Source: Methyloceanibacter superfactus
GTDB taxonomy: Bacteria > Pseudomonadota > Alphaproteobacteria > Rhizobiales > Methyloligellaceae
Direction: 5' to 3'
NCBI RefSeq assembly: GCF_001723305.1
Contig: NZ_LPWF01000010.1
Coordinates: 1-36,506 of the forward strand
Length of the DNA stretch: 36,506 nucleotides
The notes beneath the pieces are model-generated. The model was given only the letters and a program-made list of their open reading frames with translations. It had not been told where the DNA came from and did no database searches. Shown here piece after piece: positions 8,250 to 18,496 of this stretch; position 1 is the first letter of the stretch, and every line of letters begins with the position of its first letter. The position numbers and the translations under genes are program-made.

Positions 8250-10632
8250 ATGAGCAGCCGCGACGACTTGGTGGTTCCACTTGCCGCCCTTCGGCGGGGC
8301 GACGTGGCGCTGGTCGGCGGCAAGAACGCTCGCTCGGCGAGATGATCGGGACGCTGAAAGACGCCGGGATCAACGTGCCCGAAGGCTTCGCCACCACGGC
8401 GGCCGCTTATTGGCGCTTCATCGAGGCCAATGCACTGCAGGACCGCATCGCCACGGAGATTGGTAAGCTCGACAAAGGTCTCACCAATCTCGCATCTGTC
8501 GGTGGCGCCATCCGCGCAATGATCCTGGAGGCCGCGTTTCCGCCCGAGCTGGAGAACGCCATTCGACACGCCTATGCCGGCATGTGCGCGAGCGGCGCCG
8601 CAGCCGTCGCGGTACGCTCCAGCGCCACCGCCGAGGACCTGCCGGAAGCGAGCTTCGCAGGCCAGCTCGAGACCTATCTCAATGTCGAGGGCGATGACGC
8701 ACTACTTGCGGCGTGCAAGAAGTGCTTCGCGTCGCTGTTTACCGACCGCGCCATCTCCTATCGCGAGACCCATGGCTTCGATCATCTGAAAGTAGCGCTC
8801 TCCGTCGGCGTGCAGAAAATGGTGCGGTCCGATCTCGCTGCCTCCGGCGTGATGTTCTCCATCGACACCGAGACCGGCTTCCCCCGCTCCGTGCTGATCA
8901 CCGGCGCTTGCGGCCTCGGCGAGACGGTCGTGCAAGGCATGGTCGATCCCGACGAGTTCCAAGTGTTCAAACCACTGCTCGATGAGCCGCGCCTGTCGCC
9001 GATTATCGAAAAGTCACTCGGCGCCAAGCGTCGCAAGATGGTCTACGGCGAAGCGGGCTCCACCATTCTCATTGACACGAACGAGGACGAGCGGCGCCGC
9101 TTCGTGCTGAGCGACGAGGAAGTGCTGAGGCTAGCCAAATGGGCGGTCCTTATCGAGAAGCACTACGGCCTGCCCATGGACATGGAGTGGGCCAAGGACG
9201 GCGAGAGCGGCGAGTTGTATATCGTTCAGGCGCGGCCCGAGACCGTGCAGTCGCGCCGTGAGGCCGGCGAGCTCAAGACTTACATGCTGAAGGAGAAAGG
9301 TCCTCTTCTCCTGTCCGGCCTCGCCGTCGGCGACGCCATCGGCGCGGGTCCCGTCTGCCGCCTCGACAGCGCCGCGGAGATCGAACGCTTCAGACCGGGG
9401 CGGTTCTGGTCACGAAAATCACCGATCCCGACTGGGTGCCGATCATGAAGCGTGCCGCGGCGATCGTCACCGATCACGGCGGGCGTACGAGCCATGCGGC
9501 CATCGTCAGCCGCGAGCTTGGCCTACCGGCGATTGTCGGCGCGGGCGACGCCACCGCCAGGCTGAAAGACGGTCAGCCGATCACCGTCTCCTGCGCCGAA
9601 GGCGACGAAGGCCACGTCTATGACGGCATTGCCGACTTCACCGTGACCGAGATCGATCTCGCGCGGATACCGAAGACGCGCACCAAGGCGATGCTCAATA
9701 TCGCCAACCCGGCCGCGGCATTCCGTTGGTGGCGCCTGCCGTCGGACGGCGTCGGCCTCGCCCGGATGGAGTTCATCATCTCCAACCACATCAAGGTTCA
9801 TCCCATGGCCTTGCTGCGCTTCGACGAGGTCACCGATGCGGCGGCGCAGGCCGAGATTGAGCGCCTCACCGCGGGCTACAACAGCAAGGCGGAGTATTTC
9901 GTCGACAAGCTCGCCCGCGGCATCGCCCGCATCGCCGCGGCGCATTACCCCAATCCGGTCGTGGTCCGCATGAGCGACTTCAAAACCAACGAATACGCGG
10001 AGCTTCTCGGCGGCGCCGGATTCGAGCCGCATGAAGAGAACCCGATGATCGGCTGGCGGGGCGCGAGCCGCTATTATCATCCCGACTATCGCGACGGCTT
10101 CGGACTGGAATGCCAAGCGATCGCCCGCGCACGCGGAGAGATCGGTCTTTCCAACATCGTGATGATGATCCCCTTCTGCCGCACGCCCGAAGAGGCCGAC
10201 CGGGTGATCGAGGAGATGGCTAAGCACGGTCTTGTCCGCGGACGCGACGGCTTGCAGGTCTATGTGATGGCGGAGATCCCATCGAATGTCGCGCTCGCCG
10301 AGGACTTTGCGGCCCGTTTCGATGGCTTTTCCATCGGCTCAAACGATCTGACCCAGCTCGTCCTCGGCATCGACCGGGACAGCGGCCGCTTGAGCAGTCT
10401 CTTCAACGAGCGCCACCCTGCCGTGACGAGTACCATCGCGCGGCTCTTGGCCTCGGCGAAAAAGACCGGCACGCACACCGGCATTTGCGGCCAGGCACCG
10501 AGCGATCATCCGGAGTTTGCAAAGTTCCTTGTCGAGCACGGCATCGACTCGATCTCCGTGACTCCCGACAGCTTCTTGCGCGTCAAGGAGCAGATCGCGG
10601 CCGCGGAAGCAACGCTCCCAGAGCCGAGATAG
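8250..10632 (+). CDS. ppsA: Phosphoenolpyruvate synthase (two apparent frameshifts)
   Basis: It makes PEP from pyruvate and ATP. All three domains are present: an ATP-grasp-like N domain (VALVGGKNA, then PEGFATTAAAYWRF and VRSSATAEDLPEASFAGQ), the mobile phosphohistidine domain (HGGRTSHAAIVSRELGLPAI), and a PEP/pyruvate TIM barrel (IGSNDLTQLVLGIDRDS, with catalytic Cys in GICGQAPSDHPEF). The frame breaks twice, at about 8328-8332 (GGKNA to SLGEM) and at about 9397-9401 in a GGGG run (ERFRPG to AVLVTKITDPDW). One added base at each place restores a 794-aa protein, the usual PpsA length. I chose the ATG at 8250 because it leads directly into the conserved N-terminus. Confidence 0.92.
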
Positions 10633-10658
10633 AGAGTCGTACGGAGCAATCGCGGGCG

Positions 10659-10985
10659 CTATCGACCAGGCGCGTAGTTTCCCGGTCCGTAGCCAGCGCA
10701 CGATCCCTTCAGGCGCACGTCGCCGCCAAGGACCTGACAGATCTGCACCTTCACCAAGGGATCGTTGTGAACCTGCTTTGCGGTGACCTTCCAACCATAG
10801 CTTTGCGCCACCTTGGCAATCTGTTCTTCCTCGCAATATGGCGTGGCGATCAGTCCATCCTTCTTGGTGACCATGAAGTTGCCCTGACACTCGATGCGTG
10901 CGGCCGCGGGCTGCATCCCGATCGCGAGTACGAGAGCTGCGCCCGATGCCATGGTCATAAGACTGTTCAGACCGTGTTTGCGCAT
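10659..10985 (-). CDS. Small secreted hypothetical protein
   Basis: The product is 108 aa, starting at the ATG at 10985, which has an excellent ribosome site (AAAGGAGG, 5-6 nt upstream). A signal peptide ends at about residue 33 (ALVLAIGMQPAAA). The mature part (RIECQGNFMVTKKDG and onwards) has four cysteines and a Gly/Pro-rich C-terminus (SCAGYGPGNYAPGR). It is probably a periplasmic protein. I do not recognise a named family. It sits between ppsA (convergent) and another hypothetical gene in the same direction. Confidence 0.7.
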   Translation of the reverse strand: MRKHGLNSLMTMASGAALVLAIGMQPAAARIECQGNFMVTKKDGLIATPYCEEEQIAKVAQSYGWKVTAKQVHNDPLVKVQICQVLGGDVRLKGSCAGYGPGNYAPGR

Positions 10986-11020
10986 GGTCGCCTCCTTTGT
11001 AAGAATGCCGCGTTCCACCA

Positions 11021-11725
11021 TCACCACTCCACCGATTGCAGAACAGGGATGAGGCCTTCATCGCCATTGGCATAGGCCTCGCCATTTGGCCACACGGCGG
11101 CGGGACTGCCATCGCTGACGAGCTTGCCGTTCTGCAACGCCAGCCGCGGCAACGGCAAGCAGACAAATCTTTCGCCGATGACCCAGAACGAGCCGAGCCC
11201 CGCCAACATGGCGTCAGCGAACGGCAGATAGACGTCATTCAAATCCTCAAGCGCCGCACTATCGGCGCTTCCGCTGGCGACGACATCCTGCAAAGCCGAT
11301 GACACGAGATAGGCGACGTTGTGGCTTTTCAGCCCAGCCTCGCCCAAGACCGCGTCGAACAGCGCCAGCCGGAAGGGTTCGAGATGCAGCGTCTCGGCGA
11401 TCCGCGCCTCCGCCGCCTCTTGGGCTTCGCAATAGGCCTGCCACACGGCCTTGTCGCGTTGGAGCTCGGCGGTAGCCTGGTCCCGAAGCGCCTGCATGGT
11501 CAAGGACCAGCGGCAGGCCGCGGGACTGTCGAAATCCACGCCTTCGAGCTCGCTGATGGCCCTTTTTGGGCCCATCGCCCAGGTAATGCCGACATCGCGG
11601 AAGCCGATCAGCCTAGCGTGCTGCCGGACCGCCTCCTCGGCGGCAAGCGGATCAAAATAGGGCCGCCTGGGATCGATCCCATTCAGCCGCGAAATGATCT
11701 TTTCTGTCTCGTCCACGGCACTCAC
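11021..11725 (-). CDS. Hypothetical protein, DUF6745-like C-terminal end
   Basis: The product is 234 aa, soluble, with a GTG start at 11725 next to a GGGGGA run. The N-terminal half is helical (PYFDPLAAEEAVRQHARLIG), and the middle has an Ala/Glu-rich helix. The C-terminus FVCLPLPRLALQNGKLVSDG, then PAAVWPNGEAY, resembles in style the 'enter name, display value' repeat of DUF6745 proteins, whose function is unknown. That resemblance is from memory and weak. The gene lies head-to-tail downstream of ald and may share its transcript (45 bp gap). Confidence 0.55.
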   Translation of the reverse strand: MSAVDETEKIISRLNGIDPRRPYFDPLAAEEAVRQHARLIGFRDVGITWAMGPKRAISELEGVDFDSPAACRWSLTMQALRDQATAELQRDKAVWQAYCEAQEAAEARIAETLHLEPFRLALFDAVLGEAGLKSHNVAYLVSSALQDVVASGSADSAALEDLNDVYLPFADAMLAGLGSFWVIGERFVCLPLPRLALQNGKLVSDGSPAAVWPNGEAYANGDEGLIPVLQSVEW

Positions 11726-11770
11726 TCCCCCTGAATCGCCCTCTTTATGGGGCGTTCTGTCGCCAGGCTA

Positions 11771-12886
11771 TTAGCCCTTCAAGGCTTCGCTGGCGGGAAC
11801 GTAAGACAATTGAAGCGCTTCCGCGACCGCCTTATGCGTCACGTGGCCGTCATGAATGTTGAGCCCGTTGCACAGGCACGGATCGGCCATCAGCGCGGGC
11901 GCGTATCCCATATCGGCGATAGCCAGCACAAAGGGCGCTGTCACGTTGCTGAGCGCGAAGGTTGAGGTCCGCGCCAGGGCGCCGGGCATGTTGGTGACGC
12001 AATAATGCACCACATCGTCGACGACATAAGTGGGATCGGAATGGGTCGTGGGCCGCGAGGTTTCCGCCGTGCCGCCCTGATCGATCGAGACGTCGACGAT
12101 GACCGCGCCGGGCTTCATCGCCTTTACCGTTTCCGCCGTGATGAGCCGTGGTGCGGCGGCACCAGGCACGAGAACGGCGCCAATGACGAGATCGGCGCGC
12201 CGGCACAGCGTCTCCACGCTCTGACGTGTTGAAAACACCGTGCGGACCCGGGCACCGAACTGCGCCGAGATGCGCCGCAACTGGTCCATATTGTTTCCGG
12301 TGACGGTGACGCTCGCGCCCATGCCGATGGCGACGGCCGCCGCATTGGTGGCCACCACGCCGCTGCCGAGAATGAAGATGTCGCCCGGCGGCACGCCGGG
12401 AACGCCTGCGAGCAGGACGCCACGTCCACCGGCCATCTTCTCCAAGCAATGGGCACCCACCTGCGGCGCCATGCGCCCCGCCACCTCGGACATGGGCATC
12501 AGCAGCGGCAAGAGCCCTTGCGCGTTGGTCACCGTCTCATAGGCGATGGCCGTCACGCCCAAAGCCAAAAGCTCGGCGGCTTGCTCGGGGTTCGCGGCAA
12601 GATGCAGATAGGTGAAAAGCACCTGGCCCGGCTTGAGCTTCTTGCGTTCGGAGGCCAGCGGCTCCTTGACCTTGACGATCAGCTCGGCGCTCTCGAACAC
12701 CTGATCGGCGTCGACGATCTGAGCGCCGGCGACCTCATATTCGGCGTCGGCAAGCCCCGCGCCCGCACCCGCACCCGTTTCCACCAGGACCTGGTGGCCA
12801 CGCGAAGTCAACTCCCGTACCGTCGCCGGAATCACGCCGACGCGATACTCGTTGTCCTTGATCTCTTTGGGCACGCCGACAAACAT
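11771..12886 (-). CDS. ald: Alanine dehydrogenase
   Basis: It interconverts L-alanine and pyruvate plus ammonia with NAD. The product is 371 aa, the family length, starting at the ATG at 12886 (MFVGVPKEIKDNEYRVG), with an AAGAGAG ribosome site. The catalytic Lys (IVKVKEP) and His (TYLHLAANP) are present, as is the NAD-binding loop (FILGSGVVATNAAAVAIGMG). The C-terminal active-site helix YCVTNMPGALARTSTFALSN is also intact. A longer upstream frame exists but lacks support. It catabolises alanine or assimilates ammonium, next to the pyruvate-using ppsA. Confidence 0.96.
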   Translation of the reverse strand: MFVGVPKEIKDNEYRVGVIPATVRELTSRGHQVLVETGAGAGAGLADAEYEVAGAQIVDADQVFESAELIVKVKEPLASERKKLKPGQVLFTYLHLAANPEQAAELLALGVTAIAYETVTNAQGLLPLLMPMSEVAGRMAPQVGAHCLEKMAGGRGVLLAGVPGVPPGDIFILGSGVVATNAAAVAIGMGASVTVTGNNMDQLRRISAQFGARVRTVFSTRQSVETLCRRADLVIGAVLVPGAAAPRLITAETVKAMKPGAVIVDVSIDQGGTAETSRPTTHSDPTYVVDDVVHYCVTNMPGALARTSTFALSNVTAPFVLAIADMGYAPALMADPCLCNGLNIHDGHVTHKAVAEALQLSYVPASEALKG

Positions 12887-13016
12887 GGGGCACTCTCTTA
12901 CCATAGCTCGGCGCTCGCGGCGCAAGAGTTGCTTGTCGCGCGTCACGACTGCGGCCCGTTAACTAGGAACAGTCCGAAGGGCTCGGAGCGCGATTGGACA
13001 CTGCTATGCAAGCGAC

Positions 13017-14515
13017 ATGAACGCGGCAAATCTTGCCTCTAAGCCCTTGAACGTGCTCCTCGTGCTAGACCCCGCGCGTGCATGGCGATGGCAACTTTGG
13101 CTAGCGCAGGCGCTCGCCGCCGAGGGGCAAACCGTCGGCTGCCAGTTCGTCGAAAGCCACCACTACCTACCCTCCTCACTGCGGCTCCTCATTGCTCTCG
13201 AGCGGTTGCTCTTCGCTACGCCGCCGGACCAAGCAAGCGCGCTCCTTTCCGACGCCGAGCTTCAAACGCTCCCCCCAGCAGACGGCACTGTGCGCTATGG
13301 CCTGGCCATCGACTTCACCGGAACGGCGGAGCCATCCAGGCGGATCGGGTTCTGCGTCCGATGTTCGATGGCGTGGTGGGCGATGCCGGCGCCCTTGCCG
13401 CGGTGTTGGAGCGCAGCAATCCTCGTCTCGCCGTCCTCGATAGTCAGTCGGGGCTGCTCGCTAGCGGAGTTTGCGCCCTTGAGCACCCGGAGAATTTCAC
13501 CCGTGGCCTCGACGGCGTCTTCTCCCGCATGGCCGGCTTGCTGTTGAACGCGGTGCACCACCTCGGACATACCGACGAAACCGGCATCTCGCCGGCCCCC
13601 GTGGCGTCTTCTCCCCCCGGTCCAGGCCTCGCCAAGCCGCTGACCTTCCTCTCAAGCGCTATTGCTGCCAAAGCATCCGCGCGGCTGGCACGGCTCCTTG
13701 GACAAGCGCCACGCTGGTTTGTGGCCTGGCGGCGTGGCGCCAATCCGGGAGCATCGCTCGACATCGCCTGGCGGGACTTCACCCCGCTCCCCGACGGTGG
13801 CCGGGGCTACTACGCCGACCCCTTCGTGCTCCTGCGCGGGGACACCGCCCATGTGTTCATCGAGGAGGTTCCCTTCGCCACGGGCAAAGGCATCATCTCC
13901 CATTTCACCATCGACGCAGAGGGTAAGGCGACGGCGACGCGCCCCGTACTGGAGCGGCCCTACCATCTCTCCTATCCCTTCGTGTTCGAACGAGACGGCG
14001 AGACGTGGATGATCCCGGAGACCTCCGCTAACCGCACGGTGGAGCTCTATCGCGCAGAGCGCTTTCCGGACCGATGGGTCAAGGAGGCGGTGTTACTCGA
14101 CGATATTCTCGCCGACGATGCCACCCTTATTGAGCACGGCGGCCGTCTGTGGTTGTTCGCCGGCGTCCGCGACTGGCAGGCCTCGAGCTGGGAAGCGCTT
14201 GGTCTGTTTCACGCCGAAACGCTCATGGGGCCGTGGCAGGCCCATGCCGGCAATCCCGTGCTACTCGATCCTGCCGCAGCCCGCCCGGCGGGTGCCATGT
14301 TCACGCATAATGGGCGGCTCATCCGTCCGGCGCAGGATTGCCGTGGCGGCTACGGCGCGGGTCTGGCCTTCGCACGCATAGACCGGCTGGACGAAGAAGG
14401 CTTTGCCCAAGAGGTCGTGGCGCGCGTCACCCCGCGGACGCGCAAGGCCGAAGGCCTGCACACCTACAATCGCTCCGGCGATGTCGAGGTGATCGACCTG
14501 TTCGGTAAAGTCTGA
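13017..14515 (+). CDS. GINT1-like glycan protein with N-terminal domain (one apparent frameshift)
   Basis: Two parts lie in different frames. The first (from ATG 13017) reads LNVLLVLDPARAWRWQLWLA through GLAIDFTGTAEPS. At about 13335-13338 the frame changes to QADRVLRPMFDGVVGD and runs to the stop. One added base (TCC to TCCC) gives 499 aa. The C-terminal 270 residues (YYADPFVLLRGDTAHVFIEE, YHLSYPFVFERDGETWMIPE, then DDATLIEHGGRLWLFAG) resemble the glucosamine inositolphosphorylceramide transferase 1 N-terminal family, a GH43-like propeller found in bacterial polysaccharide loci. The N-terminal part is formyltransferase-like in style. A role in EPS sugar modification or transfer is an inference from position. 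Confidence 0.65.
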
Positions 14516-14524
14516 GCCGGAAGG

Positions 14525-15788
14525 CTATTCGGCGGCGGGGAGTGAGGCCCGCTTGTCCGCAAGGCCAAGAGCTTCAAGGACCACAATATCGGGCCGGCGG
14601 CTCTCATCGGCCGTGGTCAAGCTCATACCGTGCGGATTGGAATATTCCCAATAGGCCCAAGGCGCGCCGAGCGCTTCGGCCTCGCGGCGCACGGCACTGA
14701 GCCAGCGGTAGCGGTCGGCATCAAGCGCGCCACCGCGATGGTCGGTCGCACGCATTGCGCTGAACTCGCCGAGAAACAGCCGGCTGGGCGGTAGATCGTG
14801 GCGCTCAGCCCAGGCGCGGACTTCGCCGAAGCGCGCCTTCAGCCGGTCCTCATCCCAACGGTCGCCGATATAGCTTTCGATATAGCGGCGCACTTCGGCC
14901 AGCTTCTTTGCCCTATCGTTTGCCGCCAGACTCTCGTCCTGACCGATCAGGAGCTTAGAGTAGACGAGCGCCAACGGCGTCGCCACTTCGTCCGCCGGCC
15001 AAGGCGCACCTTTGACGTCGCTCGCCTCGGCGACGCCTTGATGCGTAAAGTCGAGTGGCTCGTAGAAGTGGAAGCTATAGAGCAAGCGCTCGTCATCAAA
15101 TTCGGCCGGATCGAGCTGCACGAGACCTTTGACATTGCCGCCGCAGCGCCGGTGACGATCAGCGTCAGGTCGGGTGCCACCTTGCGCGCCGCGCCAACCA
15201 AGCCTGGAGCACCGACTTCCATTCGCCTCCGCTCCCGCCATCGCACGGATAATATTGCGGCTCGTTCATCAACTCGAGCACGGTTGCATCGGTACCCACA
15301 CGGGTAAGCATACCCGCTACAGACGCAACAATGTCTCGATAGCGCGCGGCCATCTTGTCGTCGGCGGAAACTTCTAGCGCCTTGGCGGACCACGCCGGCA
15401 CCTGGCTGACCGGGTGAAGATCGAAAACCACTTTGAGCCCGCTGGCCGTCACGAAGCGAACCGCCTGCTCGAGGCGCGCGAGAGCCTCCTCGTGCTTTTC
15501 GCCCTCGGAGGCAAGCAGCGGCCCGGGATCGACCGAGAGACGCACGAAGTCGAAGCCAAGAGCCTTGATCCGCGCGAAGTCGCGGGTGCTCCCCCACTCC
15601 ATCAGATCATTGTAAGGCGGCCAGCGGTAGTCGCCGGTTTGCGTAACCGGCGCCCAATTCAGCCACTCATGGATACTGACGCCGCGCTTGAGCTCGACGG
15701 GACCGTCGCTCGCCTGAGCCGTCGTCGCGCAGCCGAGCAGCAGCGCAAGCAGCATGACGGCCCGTGTGACGCGGCGTGTCGTGATCAT
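14525..15788 (-). CDS. GH5-type glycoside hydrolase (two apparent frameshifts)
   Basis: This is a secreted beta-glycosidase of the cellulase superfamily. The signal peptide (MITTRRVTRAVMLLALLLGC, then ATTAQA) could also be a lipobox (LLGC). The acid/base Glu lies in VLELMNEPQYY and the nucleophile Glu in FLGEFSAM, the GH5 pattern. The frame breaks at about 15185-15196 (LQAWLA to ARKVAPDLTLIVTG) and again at about 15136-15146 (TGAA to GGNVKGLVQLDP). One added base at each gives 421 aa. It overlaps capK by 4 bp (ATGA), so the two are translationally coupled. It probably trims or turns over the EPS in the periplasm; the substrate is not known. Confidence 0.82.
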
Positions 15789-17212
15789 GCCCCCACTCCG
15801 AATTCGGCAAGGTCGAGCCGTTGATCGATGAAGGGACGCTTGCCGCGCGCATTGCCGGCAAGCTCGCCCACCAGACGGAGTTCGAGCCGAATGGCACTGC
15901 CGACGCGATGTTGGATTTCATCGACGAAGAGATCTGCCTCCTTGGCGCCGCATCCCGCGGCCGGCACGACCTTGATGAGGCAATGCCCGGGCGTGTCCTG
16001 ATAGAACTGAAACTCCGACACGCCGAAGAACTTGTCGGGATGGACCGGCACGATAGTCGGCGTGACGATGCGGTTGCCTTCCGCCCCGACGAGAAACTCT
16101 GGCTGACGCCGCGGCGCAATCGCGCGCACCTGGAGGCGCCACCCGTTCGCTGCGGCGGCGCTCTGCGCAAGCTCGGCCGTGTCGCCGGTCTCATAACGAA
16201 TGAACGGCATGCCGGTGGACAAGAAGCCCGTGCCGACGATGCTGCCGCGCTGCCCCGGCTCCGTCACGGCACGACCGTTTTCGTCGACCAGCTCTGCATG
16301 GCCGTATAGCGGCTCGAAAGCGTATAGGTCCTCCTCGCCGTCCACCTCCGAGGCGAACAAAACGCGTTCACTCAATCCATAGAACGGGGCAATCTCCGCG
16401 TCGGGCAGCGCCGTACGAATAACATCGCGCTGATAGGGATAGAGCGGCTCGGAGATCGGGAACACGCCAAGGATCGGCCGCTTCGGCTGCCAGCCCTTGC
16501 GCCAGATATGACGGCAGAGAATCTCGATGGCCGAGGGATAGCCGTGGAGGTAAGCGATGCGCCGCGCATCGATCATATCGAGATAGAGATCCATGCGCGC
16601 TTGCGTCATGGCGAAAGGCGAGCAGCGCAGCTCCTTCAGTCCCGCCTCCCACTCGAATGGGCGCTGGTCGATATCGTCGAGCAACAGACCGCGCAGGACG
16701 CACCGGGCATCGCCATCGCGGTAGCCAGTGCGCGCCCAAACATCGTTGACGAAGGCGAACTCGCGCGGGCTTCGGTCCTTGTCGAGCCAGAAGAGCAGCG
16801 GCTGACCGGAGGAGCCGGAGGTCGACGCATGATCGAGCGTGGTGGCTGCTTGCGCCAGTGCCTCCGGACCGGCCTGACGCAGGACGTCTTTGGTCAACAC
16901 CGGGAGCGCGGCAATCGTCTCGAAATCGAAATGCGCCAAATCGGGACGGCCGCTGAGTGCCAGATCGATCCGCTCGCGCCAGAAGGGGCTCCCCGCATAG
17001 GCTTTGGCCATGAGTGCCCGCAAGGCGTCCAGCCGACGGACTTCGGTGAAGGCCTTATCGGTGCGGCTGCGCCTGATCGCCGTACGCCAATCCTGATAGG
17101 AGCGGCCGTATTTCAACGATACGGGGAGCAGCGCCAAAGCAGGGCTCACCGCATCGCGCAGCACTTTGGGACTGCGTACATAGGCACCGCGGGCGATATC
17201 GAGGACGCTCAA
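15785..17212 (-). CDS. CapK/phenylacetate-CoA ligase-like adenylate-forming enzyme
   Basis: This belongs to the CapK/PaaK (coenzyme F390 synthetase-like) branch of adenylate-forming enzymes often found in capsule and EPS loci. The AMP loop is STSGSSGQPLLF; the later motifs are FYGLSERVLFASE and RYETGDTAEL. It has no membrane segment. I chose the TTG at 17212 because AGGAG lies 6 nt upstream (in CAGGAGACAGAG). A GTG at 17233 opens the same frame but has AAGG directly touching it, too close to act. The product is then 475 aa. It may activate an acyl group for polymer decoration; the substrate is unknown. It is followed by the GH5 gene with an ATGA overlap. Confidence 0.8.
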   Translation of the reverse strand: MSVLDIARGAYVRSPKVLRDAVSPALALLPVSLKYGRSYQDWRTAIRRSRTDKAFTEVRRLDALRALMAKAYAGSPFWRERIDLALSGRPDLAHFDFETIAALPVLTKDVLRQAGPEALAQAATTLDHASTSGSSGQPLLFWLDKDRSPREFAFVNDVWARTGYRDGDARCVLRGLLLDDIDQRPFEWEAGLKELRCSPFAMTQARMDLYLDMIDARRIAYLHGYPSAIEILCRHIWRKGWQPKRPILGVFPISEPLYPYQRDVIRTALPDAEIAPFYGLSERVLFASEVDGEEDLYAFEPLYGHAELVDENGRAVTEPGQRGSIVGTGFLSTGMPFIRYETGDTAELAQSAAAANGWRLQVRAIAPRRQPEFLVGAEGNRIVTPTIVPVHPDKFFGVSEFQFYQDTPGHCLIKVVPAAGCGAKEADLFVDEIQHRVGSAIRLELRLVGELAGNARGKRPFIDQRLDLAEFGVGA

Positions 17213-17240
17213 CTCTGTCTCCTGGTTTCCCACCCTTGAT

Positions 17241-17256
17241 TGCAGAAAGCAGGCCA
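17241..17256 (-). promoter_or_regulatory. Possible sigma-54 promoter for capK (weak)
   Basis: Read on the minus strand, TGGCCTGCTTTCTGCA has the invariant GG-N10-GC spacing of RpoN promoters. The -24 box has two mismatches to TGGCACG and the -12 box reads CTGCA. Transcription would start near 17230, which fits the TTG start at 17212 but not the GTG at 17233. Confidence 0.35.
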
Positions 17257-17336
17257 GAGAGCGCCCGTGCCTGGCGTCGCGAACCCGAAGGGCGGCTGGG
17301 TAGGCCTTTGTTAACCATGGCGGTCCGGCTTAGGAG

Positions 17337-17352
17337 TGGCTCGCCGTTTGCA
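17337..17352 (+). promoter_or_regulatory. Sigma-54 promoter before the split glycosyltransferase
   Basis: TGGCTCGCCGTTTGCA matches the RpoN consensus TGGCACG-N4-TTGCA with one mismatch in the -24 box and a perfect -12 box. The predicted start of transcription is near 17363, leaving a leader of about 29 nt to the ATG at 17392, with GAGG just before it. Confidence 0.65.
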
Positions 17353-17391
17353 ATAGCCAGGCTAGGAATTTGGCCCTGAGCGAGGTCGCCA

Positions 17392-18496
17392 ATGAGAAAC
17401 ACGCTGGGTCCGGGCGCCCCTCGGATCGCCTATTGCGGCCCGATCGCGCAACCGGGGCGACCCGCGCGGGGTGGCTACGAGTCCGCCAATCGCCGTCTGA
17501 TCGACGACCTCAGGCGGCGCGGGGCGGACGTGCTCGAATTCGCCTACCCTCTCGCCCTCGGCTCGAAATTCGCCAAGGGCATGTCCTACGCGCGCCGCTT
17601 CGCCGCCATCGCTGTGGAGCTGGTGCAGCAGCGCCGGCGTTTCGACGTCCTCCACCTGACCCCCCTCTACCGACAGTTCATTTATGCCGAAGCGCTCCTC
17701 TGCGTCGTGGCCTGGAGCCTCGGCAAGCGCGTCATGTTGGACATCCGCGCGGGCAGCTTCATTGAGCACTATCAGAACCGAGGCGCCGCTTATCGCAAAC
17801 TCGCCGACGCTTGATAGCCCGCACCGACATGCTCGCAGTCGAAGGCCGCGAGATGATGCCATTCGCCGAGGCGAGACACGAGGGCCCGATCCTCTATCTG
17901 CCCAACTATGTGAGCCTGCGCGAGGATCAGGCTCGCGAACGCGGTGGCGACATCGCCAGACTCGTCTTCCTTGGCCGCGTCGTTCCGGAAAAAGGGATCG
18001 AGACCGCCATTGCCGCCATCGAGGCGCTGCAAGACAGGGAGTTCCCCGCGCAGCTCGAGATCATCGGCACCGGCGAACCGGACTACGTAAACGCACTCAA
18101 ACGCCGTACCGTCAATTTGCCGGTGAGATGGCGCGGATCGCTGGGGCCGGAAGCCATCCGAACCGCGCTCGCGTCGGCTCACTTCTTCATCTTCCCGACG
18201 ACGCATTTCGGCGAAGGTCACTCCACGCCCTTACCGAGGCCATGGCCGAGGGCGTTGTGCCCGTCTGCTCGGCCCATGGCTTCAATCGTTCGGTGGTGGC
18301 GGAAGCCGGCAGCGTTCTGTCGCGTGAAGCGGGCGCGGACAACTATGCCGATGTTATCGCGACAATCTGGTCGAATGGCGGTTGGCCCGAGCTATCTGTC
18401 GCGGCCCACAAGCGGGTGGCACGGCACTTCACGAGCGATGTTGTCGTGACAGGCTTGATCGCCCGCTACGCCGGCGTACCCTCACTCTCCAACTGA
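17392..18496 (+). CDS. Glycosyltransferase, GT4 type (two apparent frameshifts)
   Basis: This is a GT-B fold glycosyltransferase read in three pieces. The N-terminal domain holds GGYESANRRLIDDLRRRG. At about 17808-17812 the frame stops (YRKLADA) and resumes as LIARTDMLAVEGREMM. The donor domain follows (LVFLGRVVPEKGIETAIAAI, LEIIGTGEPDYV). At about 18223-18226 it shifts again, from FGEGHS to ALTEAMAEGVVPVCS, the E-x7-E region of GT4 enzymes. One added base at each site gives 368 aa, a normal GT4 length. It stands alone behind its own RpoN-type promoter and is convergent with the next GT, overlapping by 31 bp. The sugar specificity is unknown. Confidence 0.85.

Noticed and set aside
12995..13010. 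Sigma-54-like TGGACACTGCTATGCA before the GINT1-like gene
   Set aside because: GG-N10-GC spacing is met but the -24 box is poor and transcription would start at about 13020, after the ATG at 13017; no good alternative start follows.
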